64,000 bases of DNA from Jacaranda mimosifolia (Eukaryota > Streptophyta > Magnoliopsida > Lamiales > Bignoniaceae): the NCBI GenBank assembly GCA_018894105.1, contig CM032128.1, forward strand, positions 22,487,001 to 22,551,000. The letters are read 5' to 3'. The notes below the pieces were generated by a model that was not told the DNA's origin, did not search any database, and was given only the letters and a program-made list of their open reading frames with translations. Positions 1 to 10,916 of this stretch are shown one piece after another (within the stretch, counting starts at the first letter, position 1; each line of letters begins with the position of its first letter). The translations under genes and the position numbers were made by a program.

Positions 1-574
1 ATTAAGTTTATAGTTGTTTTTATCCCTCACTAGATTTATGAAATTAAGCATTTTCAAGATGCTAAAAGGGTCTTTGCTCAAAAAAAAAATATATATATAT
101 ATATATACAACTATTGATCAGTAACTATATCAAAAATCAACAATATGTCACTTATTACTCAAATCAAAATTTATATAACATTTTCATATGGGACCACATC
201 TCCAAAACAATACTCACAAAACATTCCTCTGTGTGCTAAAAATGAAAATGCAAGAAAATATCTCTATAGAATTTCTAGAATACGATGTTTGCAACAAACA
301 ATCTAGATGTTTGAAGGAAAGGAAGAAAAAAAATATGACAAGTTGTATATACGGTGCAAATCCCAAAGAAGAAATGTATTACCTTAAATTGTTCTTAAAC
401 TATGTTAGCGGCCAAACATCTTTTACAACTTTAAATGACAATTTATTTTTTATTTGTCTCTTTGATAAGCATTTAAATAAAATATAAACAAAAAGCAATT
501 CAAAGAACGTAACAAAAATTAACTTTTTGGTTTTTATAATATACACTATTATAATTCAATCTTCATTTAAGATT
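1..574. other. AT-rich intergenic, no supported gene
   Basis: This stretch is AT-rich, with an A-run followed by a short TA microsatellite near 82-108. A 99-codon open frame at 188-487 (+) has low-complexity Lys/Asn-rich coding and no motif I recognise, so I do not call it a gene. Confidence 0.5.
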
Positions 575-1155
575 GAGCTATACTAAAGAACTTTGACGAT
601 CTTCTTGTTTACACCGACAGTTGAAAAAAACTCCCCATCACAGTCGAAACTAAGGGAGCATACCAGGTTTGATGAATTTAAGTGATCCCCTTGCTTTAAA
701 TCTGCCTTAAACTTTTAGCTTACTAAAAGATAAATATTTGCACAACTCTTCTAGGAATGTATTTATCCATCCATTTTGCTTTTGCTCATTACTCTGCTCT
801 TTCGATGATGGATTATTGATGGAACTTCTTTCAGTTGCTGCAACAGATACTGCACATCGATCACTGCTGATTTGAGAATGTCCAGCCAGTGGCTAGGATG
901 CTGGTTTTATAGCCCTGCGCGTTATCAAAAAATAAGCTGATTCCAATAATTTTTGGAAATTCTTCATAAGCCGAGAACTTTTGGAGAGAATGCTTCTTTG
1001 TTGTTCAGCAGGCATCTCTAATTTTTGACATTCATCAGCATGATCATCAGATTCATCTAGGCTGGTCATATATATCAACGCCCTACCTGATTTGCTTCTT
1101 GGACCTTAAGCTATCAGAATCATCATCATCATCATCTGTAATGTTCATCTGTAGG
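575..1155 (-). pseudogene. SPA1-RELATED (COP1/SPA family) gene fragment, degenerate
   Basis: Read on the minus strand, the frames give an acidic Asp run then SDSLRSKKQIR (about 1145-1085). These are followed by QRSILSKSSRLMKNFQKLLE and ESAYF (about 1020-930). Then come a Ser/Asn-rich linker, FLEELCKYLSFSKLKV (about 760-700), and a block resembling LNSSNLVCSLSFDCDGEFF and GVNKKI (about 680-590). This order matches the stretch of plant SPA proteins (partners of the COP1 ubiquitin ligase) that joins the coiled coil to the first WD40 repeat. The reading is broken by an in-frame stop after the PAS residues near 893, a shift after SKLKV, a stop before GVDI and a shift near the WD40 start. No kinase-like domain or remaining WD40 repeats are seen nearby. 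The fragment seems to run without introns, which could mean a processed copy, but I cannot confirm the parental exon map. Family assignment is from recalled motifs. Confidence 0.72.
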
Positions 1156-1169
1156 AGAGCTCAAATAAA

Positions 1170-1178
1170 TACTAATTA
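1170..1178. repeat. Left 9-bp target-site duplication of the MULE at 1179
   Basis: TACTAATTA here is repeated exactly at 3229-3237, immediately outside the terminal inverted repeats. A 9-bp TSD is diagnostic of Mutator-superfamily insertion. Confidence 0.9.
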
Positions 1179-3228
1179 GGGAAAAAAGCAAATTTAGTCC
1201 ATCAACTATTGCTCACTTTGATTTCAGTCCATCGTCACTTGGGGTTAGCACATTTAATCCATTTTTGATTGATTTTTCGCACATTTTGTCCATTTTTTTC
1301 GCAATTTTGGTCCTTCGGGCTGTAAAATTTTTAATTGAGCCCAAAATTGTCATAGTCAGCGCTGATGGGGCTCAATTTTGGGGGGTTTTGTGCCATTTGG
1401 CAAGCAACGCCACATCACAATCCATTTCATCGCCATGTCATCAAAATAGTTGAAATAAAACAAAGGAAAAGAAAACCGCTGAGAGGATAAAAATAAATAC
1501 AAAAAAAATGCTCCTCAAATGAAAGGCAAAAAAATGCTGGAAAAAAAATAAAAATAAAAATTAATAGAATTAAAATTTTAAGAAGTTAGTCTAAAATGGG
1601 AAAAAAATAGTAAATATGTGTAAAATAATTTATTCAAACTTAATGAATTATTTATTAATTAATAAATAAATAATAAATAATTACATCTCTAAAATATAAT
1701 CTATTTAATAATATTACATATATAAAATAATTTATGTAAATAATTAATATATAATAATAATAAATATATATAATTGAGTACATATTTAATAATTTTAAAT
1801 AATAAATATTTAAAATAGTTTAATTAAATAAATTATTAATTAAAATAAAATAAATTAATAATATTATTAAAATAAAAATTTTAAAATATAATTTATTTAA
1901 TAATATTATATATAATTTATTTAAAATAATTATTAATAATATTTTTTATTTATCCTTATACACATATATAAATTTATCTAAAACATATATATACATAAAT
2001 ATAAAAATTATATATAACATATATGTATACAAATTAAAACCCCTCCCAAGCACCCCCTTTCCCCCGCCTCTTCCCCCCCCCCCCCCCCCCCCCCCCCCCC
2101 ACCCCCACAATCTCCAAACCTTAACAGGCTGCCATGGCAGCCTGGCAGCGGTTTCGGCCGCCGACACTGCTTTTTCTTTTTTTTTTTTTTTCTTTAAACG
2201 GCTGCCCCGTGGCTACTGGCAACCATGGCAGCTGGTGGTGTTGGGGTGGTTGCCGGCAGCCATAGTAGCTGGTGGTGTTGCCATGGCTGGTGGTGTTGGG
2301 GTGGGGGATTTGGGGGCTGGGGGGTGGATTGGAGGGGGAGACAAACACCACAGCTCTGCTGCGTGCCACCGTTTTGCTGTTGCCTTCGATTTTCCTTCTC
2401 CGACGGTCAGATCAGGAAATTGAAACCACCAATAGACTCCTCTCGTCGAGCCCATTAGAACCTGCACCTTATTTTTGAGTTTCAATCGCCGGAAACCGGC
2501 AACCCACCACACTCGAATTCTACCTATGTCGAGCTTAATTTTTTCGGTGTTCCGCCGATCAGTTCATGGTAAAATTAGTATCATTGTGTTCACCTCGATG
2601 GGAGGGAGGTGATGGTTTGAACGATTTTGTGTATTCCGATCACAGTGAGGGAGAGGTTTGGCAGCTGGCGGCCATGTTGGCCGCTAGCACTTTCTTTCTT
2701 TCTATTTTTTTTTTTTGTTTTTTGGCCATTTATTTCCGCCGGCAGCCATGGCAGCTGGTGGTGTTGGGGTGGCGAATTTGGGGGCTGGGGAGGGGTAGGG
2801 TGAGGTGGGGGAAGATAAATATAAAATATTATATATATTATACATATGTATTATATTATATATAATAATATATTATTCATATGTTCTAATATTTTTTCAA
2901 AAAAATTATAATCTTGATTTTTTTTTATAATTTTTTTGATGTTTTTTAGTTTTCTTTTTCCTCTTATGACGTGGCACTACCTTGTTGGATGACGTGGACT
3001 CCTTGAGCCAAATGACGTAAAACACCCAAAATCAAAGCCCGATTGTTGGTGACTGGACAATTGGCAGGCTCAATTTCAAATTAATCAGCTCAAAGGATTG
3101 AAATTACTAAAAAATGTACTAAATGTGCTAAAAATTAATGATCAAATGATCAAATGTGTTAAGCTCAAATGACGATGGACTAAAATCAAAATGAGCAATA
3201 GTTGATGGACTAAATTTGCTTTTTTCCC
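1179..3228. mobile_element. Non-autonomous Mutator-like element (MULE), 2,050 bp, gene-like cargo
   Basis: The terminal inverted repeats begin GGGAAAAAAGCAAATTTAGT at both ends. They are identical for the first 37 bp and recognisable for about 85 bp (1179-1262 against 3228-3145). The flanking TSD TACTAATTA is perfect. No transposase is present. The interior runs: AT-rich arm (about 1560-2040), a C-homopolymer tract (about 2076-2100), a segment with GCCATGG-type motifs and clearly higher GC (about 2120-2790), a G-rich tract (about 2765-2812), then AT-rich sequence again. The 2330-2680 core has unbiased composition like a plant exon or 5'UTR, and several overlapping 60-100-codon frames are open on both strands. 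That makes a Pack-MULE with captured host sequence plausible. I do not recognise the donor gene. Confidence 0.88.
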
Positions 3229-3237
3229 TACTAATTA
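3229..3237. repeat. Right 9-bp target-site duplication
   Basis: Exact copy of TACTAATTA at 1170-1178. Confidence 0.9.
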
Positions 3238-3239
3238 AA

Positions 3240-3800
3240 AGTCTCGTACATGCAAGCAGGCAATTAGGATGGAATAGGCTAGCGCAAACCTTCCCCCTCA
3301 CAAGCTCGGGCTCACTTGCGCTGGCGCAGAACTGGTCCAAGGATCCTCCAAATCAACTCTCCCCGATTCCGTTCGAAGATGCTATTGGTTCGAGCTATGT
3401 CTGGGGGTTAAAGTCTCCCATCTGGTCCAATCTTTTACTGCAAGTGGTTCATAGTCGAGTAGTTCCCTAAGTGATGGTCGAGATCACCCTAGTGTGTTCC
3501 TGGAAAACTCCTCGTTTAAGGACGTGTCAGGGACTCTACTCCTTAATCAGGGCCTAGGGCGACAAGAAGGCAGCTGCCAGCTATCGCTCGGCGTTGGTGT
3601 AGAGGAGACCAAATGCTTAAAAAGACAATCTCCTATGGTAGACTTAAGTGGCTATCACCATGCGAAATAGTTGTAGCAGAAAAAGGAAAGCCGTTGGTTT
3701 CCTGAAGGGCGACGAGCAGACGCGGGAGGCACTGTAAAAACAGGTACAGGTAGTGCAAAGTTAATTAAGCGCGCAAGGGTTACTGCACATTGAATTTCTC
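3240..3800. other. GC-richer segment of unknown origin (possible organelle-derived or old element)
   Basis: About 560 bp with much more balanced base composition than either flank, starting right after the MULE TSD and ending at the AT-rich stretch near 3,800. The longest open frame (84 codons, 3216-3470 +) is unconvincing. The texture resembles plant mitochondrial spacer DNA, but no mitochondrial gene is recognised, so an organelle origin is only a guess. Confidence 0.3.
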
Positions 3801-6111
3801 ATTTTCTTAAACTATTTAATTTTATCTATATATTCTTGTTTCTCTAAATACTAAGTTTGGCATCTTTCCTTTTCATCTTATCTTGTCTTTATTGTCAAAA
3901 TAGATATGCTATAGTAATATGATTAGAAAATTATGTCCGTATATCTAAAATATAGGTAACAAAAATTTTAGATAGCCATATGTGATGATGCTTTAAATAT
4001 ATATTAGAATATCCAATATAAATAAATATGAAGTTGATTCAAGATCGATTTATTACAATTTTAAGAATTCTTTACTAAAAAATGGAACAATGAAAATTTG
4101 CGAATTGAATAATTACTAAAATAAAATATATCTTAAAGAACTTAACATTTAAAAAACATGATCTATATATATATCCTTTACAATATAATGACTAATAGTA
4201 GCCGACTATATATTGAATTCTTTCATTTATGGGTGGCATTTGAAGCAGATTTTTTATTTTTTAATTTGTTTTTTATCATTCCCGATGAATTAAATTTGTG
4301 CTAGTTGTTATTCCATAATCTTAATTTAATTTTTATTTTTTTAATTAAAAAGTTCTTTTTTATTTTTTAAACAATAAATTTCAATTGTTATTTTATGAAA
4401 TAAAACTAAAAATATGATTCAGAGTGACTTATAAATTGATTTCTTCTAAATTTAGATAAACAAATAAAAGCTTGTATTACTTATTTAATCTTAGATTTTT
4501 ATGGACCACTTGTTTTCAATTTAAAATTATAAATAAAGAAAAAAACTTTCTCATGGGTTCAAAATTTATTTATAGTGATTCTGTTCTTATTTTCTTCTCT
4601 GCTTAACTATGCCAAAAATATAGAAAACTTAAATTCTAGTCAATTTTAAACTTTTAAATATCATTGTGTAAAATAAAAATATCATATTATTTCTTTTTTT
4701 GTTAAAAGAAAGTGTGAAAATTGTTTCTTTAAAAGTTTGTTAGTTCATAAATATGTAAGAGTTGGATTATGAATCAAGTTGGCTATTAATATAATATACA
4801 ATGTATATATGTTTAATATATATACATTTATTAAGTGGAAAGACTTGATTTAATTATAGTTATTATTTTCTGTGAATCTAAATACAATGTATATGATTTG
4901 ATTAATTATAGTTATTATTTTTTAAGAGTCTAATTAAAAATAAATTAAATTTGATTGTAATTACCATTAAACTCTATATATTAAATGTGATAATTTTATT
5001 AGAAATCGATTGTTGTCCCAAATAGTAGAAAAAAACCCACTATACCTATTCAAACTTCTACATGTAGTATAAATATAAATTAGTTGCCTTACTTCTTGTA
5101 ATATTGTATTTTAGATCTTTAAATGAAATGCCTTTCTGAAAATATGTTACAATTCTAGAAAAGGAAGTATGATAGGAATGTAGGTTGACATTCAGAAATA
5201 CAAAAATAAAAAGGTTAAACGAGGACAAATGGAGTGTTTCTATTACTTTTTTACTAGACTTCTTTGCATATGCCGAGATGTTGTGCTGATTGTCATCCGA
5301 TTGTGGTCATCATTTATCATTATATTTTGCTTCTTAATGTTTGGCCGAGTTACACCATGACATTTGTGCACCATAAGAGCTCAAAGATTGGCGAGATGGG
5401 AGCAATGAAGTTCAAGCTGAAGGGTTAATTTTCATCTTTTTCATCAGATGCAGTTAAGAATTTGTTGGATTTTTTGTTTACCGTTGTCAAATCATTCGAT
5501 ATATATATATATATATATATATGAGTAGGTGGATATTACATTCAATAGGCTCATCCAAAGTCATGTGAGTGGAAGTGCAAGAGTGACAAATTGAAAATTA
5601 TAGCTCGTTTTTTGAATGTTGGCACCTGTTTTGGACTCTTATCTTGCTTATCCTTTTTCTTCATCTCAAACAAACTACTTGCTTAGAATAACATCATTTT
5701 CCCGACATATTCCGAGTAAAAGCAAATCTTATTTGACTTGGTTAAGAGGTTTACCATCTCTAGAAGTACGTAAAAAAGAAGGGAGAGAATCATATGTCAT
5801 TGTCATCTGGCTAAGTTTTTTTGGCTGCTCAAAATCATCTAGTGAGATTTTCAGCGCCAACTCAGTGGTGGATTGAGTGGAAACAGCCTGCTTTTTCCTA
5901 TGCTATAGTTCTCAGTAATCTCTGAAACCACTTTTATGGTGTAATAACTCTATTGGCATTCAAAAACATAGATTGCACACTTAGCGGATTTCAAACAAAA
6001 AACAATACCTACAAACAGGAGATGCTTAAGTCATCTATTCAAGTAAGAAAACTTGCCATGTAGAAATGCTTTCCTCGTCAGTGGTATAATATGAAGTTTT
6101 CAATAGACCAA
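3801..6111. other. AT-rich intergenic sequence, no supported gene
   Basis: Nothing recognisable as a protein or RNA gene. There is a TA microsatellite at about 5499-5522. The 5,200-5,880 part has slightly more balanced composition and an 86-codon frame (5616-5876 +) without known motifs. It lies downstream of the minus-strand HAL3-like gene and may include part of its 3' flank. Confidence 0.5.
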
Positions 6112-7133
6112 TCATCGTTTGCTGCTACCACTTGATTGCCCCTGCGATCTCAGGAAGTCTTTTACTGTTGAATTGATGCAAGATGGCCCTTCCATTGCAC
6201 CAGTTCCATAGTCTCCGTCAGGGAACCTACCACTTACTGGTGGAATAAGGAAAATCCCAATTTCATCCAACTGCATGACCTGGCGTTCAGTGGAAGAGTT
6301 TTTCCACGTCAAGGGATTCATGTCCGGTGCCACAAAGAGTGGTCTGCTATAGTCCCATGACCGGACTAAGCAAGTCAGCAAGTTATCACATAGTCCCCCT
6401 GCAATCTATGACAAAGTATAAACAAGAGCAAGATTAGCAATACATCAAAATATGCTCCACTATTTGTGATAAGAAATGTTCTGTTCCAACTTCCAATCAA
6501 ACCCATAATAAAATTCTTCAAAGGTAATTATTTAATGCCAAAGGAAATACTGCAGCTTAGACAACTATCAAAAACCCTGCATGTTAAGTTTAAAGGCTCA
6601 ACTCAAGAAAACTTTAGTAAAAAGCCTTATTACTTTTATGATCAAAATCCGCTAGAATATGCGCGTGCATACTGAAAATAGCTATTGAAGCAAATGTAGA
6701 GGTAACATTCATGCAGAAATATTCTAGCATCTAAGAAATTGCAGCCTATTTTAAGACGATGAATATATTGCATACTTAACACATCTACCTTGCCTAGTGT
6801 GTTTGCTGACAGTGGAGCAATAACCATAATTTCAGCCCATCTTCGAAGTTCAATGTGCATTACATTGTCACCTAATCTCTTCCAAGTGGACCAGTCATCC
6901 TCATCGGCATAGAGAGCAACCTCTCTGGGAAGTGATGCAGTGTCTATGAAATGCAGTGCCGCCCTAGTGGCAACTGCCTTTACGTCTGCCCATTCAGAAA
7001 AATAATGGCAGACCTCGGGAAATCCTACCGCAGCCATAGTTCCACAGGCAGCAAGCAGAATCCGAGGTAGTCTTGAAACATATTTAGCTTGAGATAGTTC
7101 CCTGTATGCCTTTGAAGGTCCTTGACATGCCAT
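6112..7133 (-). CDS. HAL3-like flavoprotein (phosphopantothenoylcysteine decarboxylase family), catalytic Cys replaced by Asp
   Basis: Two coding exons, 7133-6789 (115 codons) and 6405-6112 (97 codons plus stop), join in phase 0 to give 212 residues, close to the roughly 210 usual for plant HAL3. The donor is GT after LGK (6788-6787) and the acceptor AG is at 6407-6406, giving LGK/IAGGLCDN across the junction. Family marks: ILLAACGTMAAV (25-36, flavin-binding strand-loop), HIELRRWA with the conserved His93, APLSANTLGK (106-115), the loop that is PAMN in the family, and GDYGTGAM (179-186). The family decarboxylates 4'-phosphopantothenoylcysteine in CoA synthesis. Two key positions differ. The loop is PDMN (Asp143 for Ala, Asn145 kept). 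The residue before GDYG, Cys in HAL3a, is Asp178. The reading frame is intact, so this may be a diverged paralogue with a changed or partner-dependent role, or a young pseudogene. An acceptor 3 nt upstream of the ATG (7137-7138) fits a 5'UTR intron. Confidence 0.83.
6406..6788 (-). other. Intron 2 of the HAL3-like gene
   Basis: 383-bp intron between coding exons. The donor is AAG/GTAGAT and the acceptor CATAG/ATTGCA on the minus strand, and the junction restores the conserved IAGG motif in frame. Confidence 0.8.
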
Positions 7134-7136
7134 ACC

Positions 7137-9298
7137 CTAAAAAATGCATACAACAATCTAAATAAATCAACAGTCATTTCGATGCACCAAGAGAACTAAA
7201 AGATACAATAAAACATGGATAATCACTACAAAATTCACCTAACAGTATGCAGCATACAATATAGTGGAGACCTGCCCAAACGAGCAGTTAAGTTGTTGCA
7301 GTTAGTGCATTCGAAGAGAAGAAATGATTGACCAAATATGCCAGAGGACAGGATTTCAGTTCTCCATCCGAAGGACAAACAGGAAATAAAAGAATAAGAT
7401 TCTATGCAATTCATGGTCCTTTAACAGTCCATGTAGAAAGTATGTCAGGCCTTAAAGAATAAGATGCTATGAGATACAAAGTCCTCCATTTTTTTTTCCA
7501 GAATTGTCTGCTAAGCATAAAAAGAATTGGCTCCTAAAAAGGCTACAGAGCATGAACTAGAGGAGCAACTTGGTTTTAGAAGACCTTCACATCACTTCAA
7601 ATCAACACAGATCTAGTTCAAAAACTTTCAAAAAATCCTTGTTAGGTCACTGCCAGGAACATTATTCACGACAATTTCTTATAAAGCGGATCATAAAATT
7701 TACTCAGAGTATAAGTTGTCAGTACAAATTGCAGAATGAAAGTTTCACAAGATAATACTTTTTTGTTCACGTTTCAAAGTACTTAATTATTATGATTAAT
7801 AATACACAACTGAAGGGACCACAAATCTTAACCACTAGTAAGAATATAAGTCCTACAATCTAGTACAGTTGAGCTAAAGAGACCTGCCCAAATGTCTTGT
7901 TTGACTGCTACATATATAGTATATACCAAGAAAAAATATGCATGACAAAGTTTCAAATTATCCAACAAACACAAAACAAGGAAAACGAAAGCTCTATTTT
8001 TATGTTCCAGGCAATAAAGTTTAAAAGTCTGTTTTCTTAGATCATATGACGAAAAGAATAAGATGTTGTGCATTGTAAGGTGCTTCATTTTCTTTCTCTC
8101 AAATTCCCTGCTAGCAATATGTTTATGCCTCAGATATAAGTGAAGAAAGCACTAAGGAAATATTCCTCACTTCAAATGCTATAACTTTATGCTTTATGTT
8201 TTGTAACTTCTCCTTTCCTTTCTCCTTTTCCTCACTAAATTCCTTGGTCTAAACATAATATAACTGTAAACAGAATTACTGTCCAAAAAGCAAAATTAAA
8301 GCACAAATCACAAAGCAACTTGGTTCTAGAAACTCTTCATTTGTCATATTGAAATAAATCTAATCCTGTAATTTTCACAAATAGCTCTTAGGTGACTGCT
8401 AGGATTTATATTGAAAAAAATTTGTCATATAGTTATCACCAGATTGGAAAATTTTCCATTAGCTAGGTTGAAGTTTGCCACTTTTTGTTCAATTGAATGA
8501 CAACACCTAAGCAATTTTTGAATTTCAGAACGAGATCTTCTAAAAGGTCATATTAATTTTACTGGTATATTTCAAATTCTGGACGTGAATATGAAGATTG
8601 ATAAAAATATACAACTGAACTATCAAACGAGTTACATTATTAAATCTCAGGCGATAATAAGAAGATCAACTGTAACAGGAAAATTTCTATCCTGCAGTTA
8701 CATTCATTTGCACAATGCATTGCAATTTCATCAAACCAACAGCACATGATAATTCATAATACGCCAACAAATTACTGGAGAAAACCATAATCTATGAAAC
8801 CAACCGCATCTATGAGAAATAGAAGAAAAACAATAAATAAGAAATAGAAATCAATTTTTTATGAATGAAGTACAGAAAACCAATTTCACATTAGCATAAT
8901 GAAATTCAACAACACATAACAGCCCAAAATCATACTCCTAACCAACTGAACAGAAAAAAATAATAATAATAAATAAGAATCACACATAACAAGAAAGAAA
9001 TATGGGGAAAATGCAAGCAGATAAGGCTACTCCACGAATCATCGGGAACAATATTCATTACAGAAATGCGAATTTTGCCTTAGCATCTAGATATTTAAAA
9101 AAATAAAAAAACAAAAAAGGCAGCAAAACAGAACAAATCATATTCCTCATACTGAACCAAAAGTTAGGCATATTACACTCCAACATCAATAAAAATTTCG
9201 TAAGATGGAAGAAAATAAGGCAATTTTACTAGTGATATTGAACAAATTGCAAAGTAGAACTAGTACAAAAGTTTCTTGAAAAAAGAAAATGAGCTAAC
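7137..9298 (-). other. Putative 5'UTR intron of the HAL3-like gene with an internal degenerate duplication
   Basis: This 2.16-kb stretch lies between a GT donor (CTCCAG/GTTAGC at 9299/9298) and a T-rich AG acceptor 3 nt before the start codon. It has no coding motif. Two diverged copies of one segment are seen, about 7250-7690 and 7855-8420. Shared words include GAGACCTGCCCAAA, GAATAAGAT, CAACTTGGTT.TAGAA and the order in which they occur. The intron is inferred from splice signals only. Confidence 0.55.
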
Positions 9299-9350
9299 CT
9301 GGAGTGATATCAGAGTATCGCCAGACTGCAACAGAACAACATGAGAGAGA
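9299..9350 (-). other. Putative non-coding first exon (5'UTR) of the HAL3-like gene
   Basis: A CT-rich leader lies about 30 nt downstream of a TATA box on the minus strand and ends in a good donor (CTCCAG/GTTAGC). The transcription start near 9350 is an estimate from TATA spacing. Confidence 0.5.
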
Positions 9351-9376
9351 AGAGAGCGATGATGGATTGGAACTGA

Positions 9377-9384
9377 TTTATATA
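9377..9384 (-). promoter_or_regulatory. TATA box, HAL3-like gene
   Basis: Minus-strand CCTATATAAATC, about 30 bp upstream of the CT-rich leader that ends in a splice donor. Confidence 0.6.
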
Positions 9385-9530
9385 GGATTTATAAAGGGAA
9401 GGAAATTCATCACATTTAATTTCAGCAAAAACAAAAAGAAAAGAAAAAGAAAATTAATAAAAAGGATTTGAAACCAATTCTGTTATGGCGTTGGCGGGTG
9501 GCTCCCACTACTCGTCCAACTTGCTCCGGC

Positions 9531-9540
9531 GACACGTGTC
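9531..9540. promoter_or_regulatory. Palindromic G-box/ABRE GACACGTGTC
   Basis: A perfect 10-bp palindrome with the CACGTG core bound by plant bZIP and bHLH factors, about 150 bp upstream of the TATA box of the HAL3-like gene. It suggests ABA or light-linked regulation. The role is inferred from position and motif only. Confidence 0.5.
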
Positions 9541-9618
9541 CTACACTAGTTAGCGTTTTCAAACTTGGGTGTTTCGTTTTCTTTCAGCGCTACTTTGATT
9601 CAATTCAATTACCAGCTC

Positions 9619-9857
9619 CAGGGTCGTAAACAAGGTGAATCAAGCTAGAATATACTAAGTTCAAACTTGACTTGTTGAATATATGAAAGTTTGGGTGAAC
9701 TTTATTGAGCTCAACTCGATGAAGCTTTTTGTCACAAATTAGTAGAAAAACTCGATTAGTATAAGTTTAGACGAACCCTGACTCTTATAATTTTGGATTA
9801 GTTCAAATTTATTTAGATTTAAAACAAAATTTACAATTATAAACTGTTCAAAAAAAA

Positions 9858-9893
<36 letters not shown>

Positions 9894-10046
9894 GGACCTC
9901 ATTATATATAACTATATATACAAAATATAAAAAAAATTATTTAGACTTGCGAGCTTTTCGAAGTAAATATTATTGAGCTCAACTTGACTCGTTTAACTGA
10001 CGAGGTCAAACTATTAACGCATTGTCTCGTCTCATTTACACTCCTA
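9619..10046. mobile_element. Old hAT-like non-autonomous element (MITE), tentative
   Basis: Left end CAGGGTCGTAAACAAG and inverted right end TAGGAGTGTAAATGAG are similar over about 20 bp, in the style of hAT termini. Subterminal GAGCTCAA/TTGAGCTC words occur at both ends. An ATT microsatellite sits inside at about 9862-9893. No clear 8-bp TSD is left, so the call is weak. Confidence 0.4.
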
Positions 10047-10770
10047 ATTGTGGCCGTTTGCCGTTGCTTCCTTGAATTTTTATTATGCTTGTAAGGTAAT
10101 CAAGAATGAAATAATGGACAGAAAAGTCCTTTCCACCAATTTGATGTCAACAAATCCTAAAAGTTAATTACTTTTATATTCTTGTTCTTAATTAACAATA
10201 TAATCGAAATAATGAAATACAATTTTAATAGTTATTGAATTGCTCAAGTGATGAGAGACTTTGACCAACCAATAAAAGAAAGAAAATATGAAATTGACAA
10301 TTTTATTTTTGTCTCGAAAAATTATTGGGCTATGAACCCAAACTCAAGTTTTGGATACTGGATTTAAATTATTTAAAAAAAATATTTAATGTTCGATTTG
10401 ATTCAATTTGTCTATACTCGTAGTTTCAGTGACCTCTTGAACTTGTAATATAAATTGTGAATGCATGTAGTTTCTTAAAAGGCAGGATCTGATAAATTTT
10501 AAATTTTAGGGTTGAGAAGTCAAACGTAATAATTTGCAATGGAGATCAAATTTTGTTACTTTTACAAAATTCTCTTTTAAGAAGATGAGATTATACGAAT
10601 GGCAAAATAATAATCCAAAAGTTATTAGTCTACCAAAATAGTCAAATTGGAAAAGGCAAAATTATTTTTCAATAGAATATAGGATGTCAAATCAGATAAT
10701 GAATAGAATGTGAGCCGTTTGTTGTACAGTATCAATGATGTCGAAGAGAACGCCACAAGATACTCCCAAT
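10047..10770. other. AT-rich intergenic, no supported gene
   Basis: No coding motif, RNA gene or clear repeat seen. Confidence 0.5.
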
Positions 10771-10916
10771 TAGGAGTGTCAATGGGGCAGGGAGGGACGG
10801 GGACGGCCCCCGCCCCCGCCCCCGCCCCCAGCCCCATGAAGTGAAAATGGCCCCCATCCCCGCTCCCGTCCCCATCCCCGTTCTCCACTGGGGAGACGGA
10901 TACCTACGGGTGCCCA
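10771..10916. repeat. GC-rich low-complexity tract, possible hAT-type terminus
   Basis: Starts TAGGAGTGTCAATGGGGCAG, typical of one hAT MITE end, and continues into CCCCCG-type hexamer repeats with G-quadruplex potential on the minus strand. No matching right terminus was found, so this is a fragment at best. The long minus-strand frames across it are composition artefacts. Confidence 0.4.

Noticed and set aside
188..487. 99-codon frame at the left end
   Set aside because: Composition matches AT-rich intergenic DNA; no motif and no splice or promoter context.
1946..2512. Overlapping Gly/Pro/His-rich frames on both strands
   Set aside because: Low-complexity sequence in the MULE interior with homopolymer tracts; no protein family recognised.
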